Assembly: GCA_964503895.1 (NCBI GenBank)
Contig: CAZDCF010000023.1
Location: 1-16,238 of the forward strand
DNA from: Nitronereus sp964503895
GTDB taxonomy: Bacteria; Nitrospirota; Nitrospiria; Nitrospirales; UBA8639
Reading direction: 5' to 3'
DNA length: 16,238 bases
Below are positions 12,187-16,238 of the stretch, in pieces (position 1 is the stretch's first letter; every line of letters starts with the position of its first letter). The notes under the pieces are model-generated. The model saw only the letters and a list, made by a program, of their open reading frames with translations. It was not told the origin of the DNA and searched no databases. A program made the position numbers and the translations under genes.

Positions 12187-15075
12187 TCAGGAGTCTTGAA
12201 AGCTTTCGATAGGAGGGCAGGTACATACAAGGTTTCGATCGCCATAGGCATTATCAATACGGGCAACCGATGGCCAGAATTTATACTCGCGCAGCCATGG
12301 GACGGGATAGGCTGCTTGTTCTTGGGTATACGGGTGCTGCCATGTGGAGCAACTTATGGACTCAATTGTGTGTGGCGCGTTCTTGAGAGGATTATCAGTC
12401 TTTGGAAGGCGGCCTTCTTCAATGGCTTCAATTTCCCGGCGAATGATCATGAGGGCTTCGCAGAACCGATCTAATTCGTCTTTGGATTCGCTTTCTGTGG
12501 GTTCGATCATCATGGTGCCAGTAACAGGCCAAGATATCGTTGGTGCGTGAAATCCGAAATCCATCAAGCGCTTCGCCACGTCTTCGACTTCCACGTCCGC
12601 GGATTTCTTAAACGGCCGTAAATCCAGAATAAATTCATGCGCGGAAAATCCGTTTTTGCCGGTGAATAAGACGGTATAGTCCTTTTCAAGGCGCTTAGCC
12701 ATGTAGTTCGCGTTGAGGATGGCAACTTTAGTGGATTGTGTTAGCCCATCTTTACCCATTAAGGCAATGAATGCCCAGGAAATAGGCAAAATGCACGGAC
12801 TACCGTAAGGGGCCGCGGATATGGCACCTATGGCTTGTTCTCCGCCTGGGTTCCGAATGGGATGCCCCGGTAGGAAAGCCGCCAAATGTTTTGCAACTGC
12901 AATAGGTCCCATTCCGGGCCCACCGCCCCCATGAGGAATACAGAATGTTTTGTGCAAGTTGAGATGACAGATATCCGCGCCCATGTCCCCGGGCCGACAC
13001 AAGCCAACCATGGCATTCATATTTGCCCCATCCATATAGACTTGCCCGCCATGTTCATGGACAATTCCACACACTTCTCGAATTGTTTCTTCGAATACTC
13101 CGTGCGTTGAGGGGTAGGTGATCATCAGGGCTGCAAGATGTTCCTGATATTGCGAGGTTTTTGCCTTCAGGTCGGCTACATCAATATTGCCCTGGTCATC
13201 ACAGGACACAGGGACTACCTTAAGCCCTGCAATCACCGCACTGGCGGGATTGGTTCCATGTGCGGAGACGGGGACGAGGCATATATTTCGTTGGGCTTCA
13301 CCGCGATGTTCTTGGTAGGCGCGGATGACGGTGAGCCCCGCATATTCACCTTGAGATCCGGCATTGGGTTGGAGTGATACCGCTGCGAACCCGGAAATTT
13401 CAGATAGCCAAGATTCTAATTGCTGAAACAATTGATCATATCCAACTGTTTGTTCCTGCGGTGCAAAGGGATGAATTCGACTGAATTCCGGCCACGTCAC
13501 AGGAATCATCTCAGCAGTGGCGTTTAGTTTCATAGTGCAAGATCCTAAAGGAATCATCGAATGAACTAGTGAAAGGTCTTTAGATTGAAGCCGATGCATA
13601 TACCGTAACAGTTCATGTTCAGAATGGTATCGATTGAACACCTCATGCGTCAGAAATGGGGTTGTTCGGGCAAAATGGGCAGGAATAGACACCGTGTGTG
13701 CTTCGGCTAGTTCCCTGGCTGTGAACCACAGCCGTCCGTCTTTGGAGAATGTTTTAAACAGGGCCTCAACATCGTCAAGTGTGGCAGTTTCATCCAATGA
13801 AATGCCAAAAGTGCCGTCTTCATAGTGTCGAAGATTGCTCTTATGCTGTTTTGCTTGCTTAACAACTTGTTTCACTTTAATAGATTCGGAAGCTACGCGA
13901 ATCGTATCGAAGAACATTTCGTCGGTAACTTGGCACCCCAGTCGTGTCAAGCCCTCGGCTAAGATTTGTGTGAGTCCATGAACTCGCTCTGCAATGCGTT
14001 TGAGGCCGTTAGGTCCGTGATACACTGCATATAGGCTGGCAATATTGGCTAACAAAACTTGGGCTGTGCAGATGTTGCTAGTGGCTCGATCTCTGCGTAT
14101 ATGCTGTTCCCGTGTTTGCAGCGCAAGCCTATAGGCGTTTTTCCCGTTTACATCTTTTGATACACCAACAATCCGGCCTGGGATTTGCCGTTTAAAGGTA
14201 TCTTTGGTTGATAAAAATGCAGCATGTGGCCCACCGAAACCTAAGGGGACGCCAAAGCGTTGACTCGATCCTACCGCAATGTCGGCTCCGAATTCTCCAG
14301 GCGGTTTTAAAACTGTGAGAGCTAAAAGGTCAGTGGCCACTACCACCTTTGTTCCGGCGGTGTGTGCGCGTTCAGTCAAATCTTGGTAGTCACGAAGAAA
14401 TCCATCTGTAGTTGGATATTGGAGAAGAAGGCCACAGTACGAATTTTGATCCCAGTCAATACTATCGATTGGCCCAACGTTGAGAGTTATGCCTAAAGAT
14501 TCCGCTCGAGTGCGGATGACTGCCAAGGTTTGGGGATGGCACCCTTGTGAAGCAAAGAATGTTCGGCTAGAGGTTTCACTAATGGCGAGACACATGGCCA
14601 TGGCTTCTGCCGCCGCTGTCCCCTCATCCAATAAGGAGGCATTGGCTAAAGGGAGTCCCGTGAGGTCAGAAACCATGGTTTGGAAATTCAGAAGTGCCTC
14701 TAATCGACCTTGGGCGATTTCGGCTTGATATGGCGTGTATTGGGTATACCATGCCGGGTTTTCCAAAACATTCCGGAGAATAACGTGAGGTGTGTAGCAA
14801 TCGTAATAACCCATTCCGATAAAAGACCGGAATACACAGTTTTGTTGGGCCAATTCCTTGAGTTTATTCAAAACCTCGTGTTCCGTTTGTTGGTTATGCA
14901 GATTCAGCGGTTTGTTAAGGCGAATGTCATCAGGGATCGTGGCTTGGATTAAGGCATCGAGCGAAGCTAAACCTAACACACCTAACATTTCCTGAATTTC
15001 CGCCTGGGTGGGACCAATATGCCTAGCAGGAAATGTCTCAGGTTCAAAAAAGTGTTGTTTGGATTGGCTATTCAT
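12187..15075 (-). CDS. gcvP: Glycine dehydrogenase (decarboxylating), single-chain P protein
   Basis: A 962-residue protein, the full length of the homodimeric GcvP that joins the two halves found as GcvPA/GcvPB elsewhere. With pyridoxal phosphate it decarboxylates glycine and passes the aminomethyl group to lipoyl-GcvH. Signatures: ARHIGPTQAEIQEMLG (N-terminus), GMGYYDCYTPHVILRNVLE, YTQYTPYQAEIAQGRLE, then LLDEGTAAAEAM, PLGSCTMKLNA, SAHGTNPASAVI, DGANMNAMVGLCRPGDMGAD and LNLHKTFCIPHGGGGPG. The PLP lysine is Lys709 in LNLHKTFC. The ATG at 15075 is firm: an in-frame TGA lies four codons upstream, with TGAG about 8 bases ahead as a weak ribosome site. gcvT is on the opposite strand about 6 kb away and gcvH is not seen. 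A candidate promoter lies at 15240-15269, implying a leader of about 150 bases. Confidence 0.97.
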   Translation of the reverse strand: MNSQSKQHFFEPETFPARHIGPTQAEIQEMLGVLGLASLDALIQATIPDDIRLNKPLNLHNQQTEHEVLNKLKELAQQNCVFRSFIGMGYYDCYTPHVILRNVLENPAWYTQYTPYQAEIAQGRLEALLNFQTMVSDLTGLPLANASLLDEGTAAAEAMAMCLAISETSSRTFFASQGCHPQTLAVIRTRAESLGITLNVGPIDSIDWDQNSYCGLLLQYPTTDGFLRDYQDLTERAHTAGTKVVVATDLLALTVLKPPGEFGADIAVGSSQRFGVPLGFGGPHAAFLSTKDTFKRQIPGRIVGVSKDVNGKNAYRLALQTREQHIRRDRATSNICTAQVLLANIASLYAVYHGPNGLKRIAERVHGLTQILAEGLTRLGCQVTDEMFFDTIRVASESIKVKQVVKQAKQHKSNLRHYEDGTFGISLDETATLDDVEALFKTFSKDGRLWFTARELAEAHTVSIPAHFARTTPFLTHEVFNRYHSEHELLRYMHRLQSKDLSLVHSMIPLGSCTMKLNATAEMIPVTWPEFSRIHPFAPQEQTVGYDQLFQQLESWLSEISGFAAVSLQPNAGSQGEYAGLTVIRAYQEHRGEAQRNICLVPVSAHGTNPASAVIAGLKVVPVSCDDQGNIDVADLKAKTSQYQEHLAALMITYPSTHGVFEETIREVCGIVHEHGGQVYMDGANMNAMVGLCRPGDMGADICHLNLHKTFCIPHGGGGPGMGPIAVAKHLAAFLPGHPIRNPGGEQAIGAISAAPYGSPCILPISWAFIALMGKDGLTQSTKVAILNANYMAKRLEKDYTVLFTGKNGFSAHEFILDLRPFKKSADVEVEDVAKRLMDFGFHAPTISWPVTGTMMIEPTESESKDELDRFCEALMIIRREIEAIEEGRLPKTDNPLKNAPHTIESISCSTWQHPYTQEQAAYPVPWLREYKFWPSVARIDNAYGDRNLVCTCPPIESFQDS

Positions 15076-15239
15076 CTCACATGCTCATTACACGAGAATT
15101 GATGGGCCAAGGTATCAAAGAGCCATTTCACAGTGTTGGATTTTCTGTGCACCAGGCTCGGATCAAAGGCTGAGTCTGATCATGATGACGCTGAAGGGAA
15201 TTCAACAATTTCGTGAAGGGTTAACGAGTCGGTATTTGA

Positions 15240-15269
15240 TTTATAGTCTTTACAAGATTTTTAGTTCAA
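15240..15269 (-). promoter_or_regulatory. gcvP: Candidate sigma-70 promoter of gcvP
   Basis: On the minus strand TTGAAC (plus 15264-15269), an 18-base spacer and TATAAA (plus 15240-15245) form a good promoter-like pair pointing at gcvP. The start of transcription would be near 15232, giving a leader of about 157 bases. The -35 box overlaps the left arm of the dyad at 15265-15301. Confidence 0.4.
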
Positions 15270-15301
15270 CCATTTATAATAAATAACGTATCATGGTTGA
15301 A
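15265..15301. repeat. 9-base inverted repeat around a TATAAT box
   Basis: TTCAACCAT (15265-15273) and ATGGTTGAA (15293-15301) are perfect reverse complements separated by 19 bases. The spacer begins with TATAAT (15275-15280), a perfect -10 box for rightward transcription to the amidohydrolase, though its -35 is unclear (TTTACA at 15249-15254 is 20 bases off). The left arm also overlaps the -35 of the leftward gcvP promoter. This suits an operator for a dimeric repressor or activator acting on both genes; a plain RNA hairpin is also possible. Confidence 0.45.
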
Positions 15302-15424
15302 TAAATTCTGCCAAGTAAGGTCCTCATACAGGCCTAACTAGTCTGTGGCGTTGAGAATTTCTTTGGAATGCGATATGGAGATCCTGTGGTACTCTTTGAT
15401 CTTCAACTCCGTTAAGGGGACATC

Positions 15425-16238
15425 ATGATTATTTTCTCGAATATCAAGAAGTTGTATGACGGGACTTCAGAAGCATCGGCCTCGATTCAGGAAGGTGTGG
15501 ATCTTTGGATAGAGGAGGGGAAAATTCATACCCTCAAACCACATGATCCTCGAGATCCAAAGGGGTCACATGTGTGTCGGGTGGATTGTTCGTTGTATAC
15601 CGTGACGCCTGGGCTGATTGATTGCCACAGTCATGTGACGGTCGCGGGCATTCGTCCGGAAGATATGGATACGATGAATACCCAGGCTGGGTTGTTCTAT
15701 GCCGAGAAAATTTTATTTACGACGTTGGTCAATGGCGGAGTCACGACGGTTCGAGATGTGGGAGGAGCCACACATTTTCTCAAGCGTATGGTAGATGAGG
15801 GGATCATCATAGGGCCTCGTTTAAAAATCGCTATTTGCATGTTATCAACAACTGGAGGTCATGCGGATTTTCGTGGGCCAGATCGTTGTCATAACGAGAT
15901 GTCTCGTCTCTGGCCGTCAGGCCCAGGCCGACCCTCAAGTATTGTGGATGGGCCTTGGGACTGCCGAAAGCGTGTGCGAGAAATTGTAGCTTGTGGTGGG
16001 GACCTCATTAAAATTTGCACGAGTCCTGGGGTGGTATCTCCCTCTGACAAATTGGAGCATCGGGACTTCACGGAAGCGGAAATTGATGCCATATGTGATG
16101 AAGCTGCGGGACGGGGACTAATTGTCGCAGCGCATGCTCATAGCAAAAGCGGGATTGGGTTAGCGATTGACTGCGGGGTTCAGGATATTCAGCATATTTC
16201 GTTCATGGATCAGGATTTGGCTGAGCGTGCTTATAAGA
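15425..16238 (+). CDS. Metal-dependent amidohydrolase (prolidase/ochratoxinase-like), 3' end beyond window
   Basis: An open frame from ATG 15425 runs to the window end (271 codons, no stop). AAGGGGA (15414-15420) just ahead is a strong ribosome site with a short spacer. Motifs of the amidohydrolase superfamily: PGLIDCHSHV with metal ligands His68 and His70, GDLIKICTSPGVVSP with the carboxylated Lys at 196, VAAHAHS (His237/His239) and IQHISF (His257). The run 'IK-x-C-T-S-P-G-V-V-S-P' plus AHAHS fits the COG1228/Met_dep_hydrolase_A group. That group includes Xaa-Pro dipeptidases (Sgx9260-type), other N-acyl amino acid hydrolases and fungal ochratoxinase. It has no signal peptide and should be cytoplasmic. 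The final Asp metal ligand, usually about 60 residues further on, lies outside the window. It is divergent from gcvP and may share an operator with it. Substrate is undecided. Confidence 0.88.
   Translation, partial: MIIFSNIKKLYDGTSEASASIQEGVDLWIEEGKIHTLKPHDPRDPKGSHVCRVDCSLYTVTPGLIDCHSHVTVAGIRPEDMDTMNTQAGLFYAEKILFTTLVNGGVTTVRDVGGATHFLKRMVDEGIIIGPRLKIAICMLSTTGGHADFRGPDRCHNEMSRLWPSGPGRPSSIVDGPWDCRKRVREIVACGGDLIKICTSPGVVSPSDKLEHRDFTEAEIDAICDEAAGRGLIVAAHAHSKSGIGLAIDCGVQDIQHISFMDQDLAERAYK

Larger units (their letters stand above)
15076..15424. other. Divergent intergenic region between gcvP and amidohydrolase
   Basis: This 349-base gap holds no gene I can support. It must carry promoters for both flanking genes. 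A dyad and opposed promoter-like boxes occupy 15240-15301. The gcvP leader (about 15076-15232, minus strand) was read for the conserved cores of the glycine riboswitch and they were not found. It does contain a small inverted GATC pair (15159-15182) of unknown meaning. Confidence 0.5.

Noticed and set aside
11966..12226. A minus-strand open frame just after gcvP, whose translation contains FRQAQDVF, a string often produced by dispersed intergenic repeats.
   Set aside because: It overlaps the gcvP end, has no homology I recognise, and one short match to a common repeat (GACAGGCACAAGATG) without a second copy in the window is not enough to call a repeat or a gene.
15076..15232. Possible glycine riboswitch in the gcvP leader.
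   Set aside because: The conserved glycine-aptamer cores were not found on the minus strand, and the leader has no tandem aptamer pattern. The short leader of gcvT (5101-5236) was checked likewise without success.
1..16238. CRISPR arrays, tRNA or rRNA genes, phage or plasmid origins.
   Set aside because: No regularly spaced repeats, cloverleaf-like stretches or rRNA-like sequence were noticed on either strand.

Overview
The window looks like chromosomal DNA from a free-living Gram-negative-type bacterium. Signal peptides, a periplasmic-type FKBP and divergent or co-directional gene blocks support this. By eye, base composition is near 45-50% G+C, except for one very AT-rich stretch (about 6.88-8.46 kb, continuing thinly to 8.68 kb). 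The gene set (DUF502, FIST, single-chain GcvP, Trm112-like protein) would fit a Nitrospira-like or similar environmental lineage. That is only a guess; nothing in the window fixes the taxon.

Layout. At the left edge a Trm112-like zinc-ribbon gene runs off the window on the minus strand. Divergent from it is a tight plus-strand run: DUF502 membrane protein, GNAT acetyltransferase, a two-helix membrane protein with a CxxC/CxxC zinc ribbon, and a secreted P1-family (DmpA-like) aminopeptidase. After a 203-bp gap come a FIST-domain protein and a secreted FKBP prolyl isomerase, then gcvT (aminomethyltransferase) and a NudF-like ADP-ribose pyrophosphatase. A minus-strand block converges on these: gcvP (single-chain glycine dehydrogenase), an SLC1-type glutamate/dicarboxylate symporter, a 2-oxoglutarate/Fe(II) oxygenase of prolyl-hydroxylase type, and a proline-racemase-fold enzyme whose second catalytic Cys is Thr, which marks trans-3-hydroxy-L-proline dehydratase. 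Divergent from gcvP at the right edge is a truncated metal-dependent amidohydrolase of the prolidase/ochratoxinase-like group.

Most unusual structure. Between the two convergent blocks sits about 1.6 kb of AT-rich DNA with one gene, a SAM methyltransferase of unknown substrate. It is bracketed by direct repeats: the 3' end of the intact nudix gene on the left, and on the right a 122-bp broken copy of the same gene end (about 90% identical, mostly silent differences, one 15-bp deletion, one premature stop). A perfect 7-bp-arm palindrome lies over the nudix stop codon at the left junction. This looks like horizontally acquired DNA placed behind the 3' end of a protein gene, but no integrase or transposase is visible.

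Working together. gcvT and gcvP supply two of the glycine cleavage proteins; gcvH is not in the window. The oxygenase and the hydroxyproline dehydratase are adjacent and co-directional. This suggests a link between prolyl 3-hydroxylation and recovery of 3-hydroxyproline, which is the most testable functional idea here. Peptidase-type genes (P1 aminopeptidase, prolidase-like amidohydrolase) could feed it, but that part is speculative.
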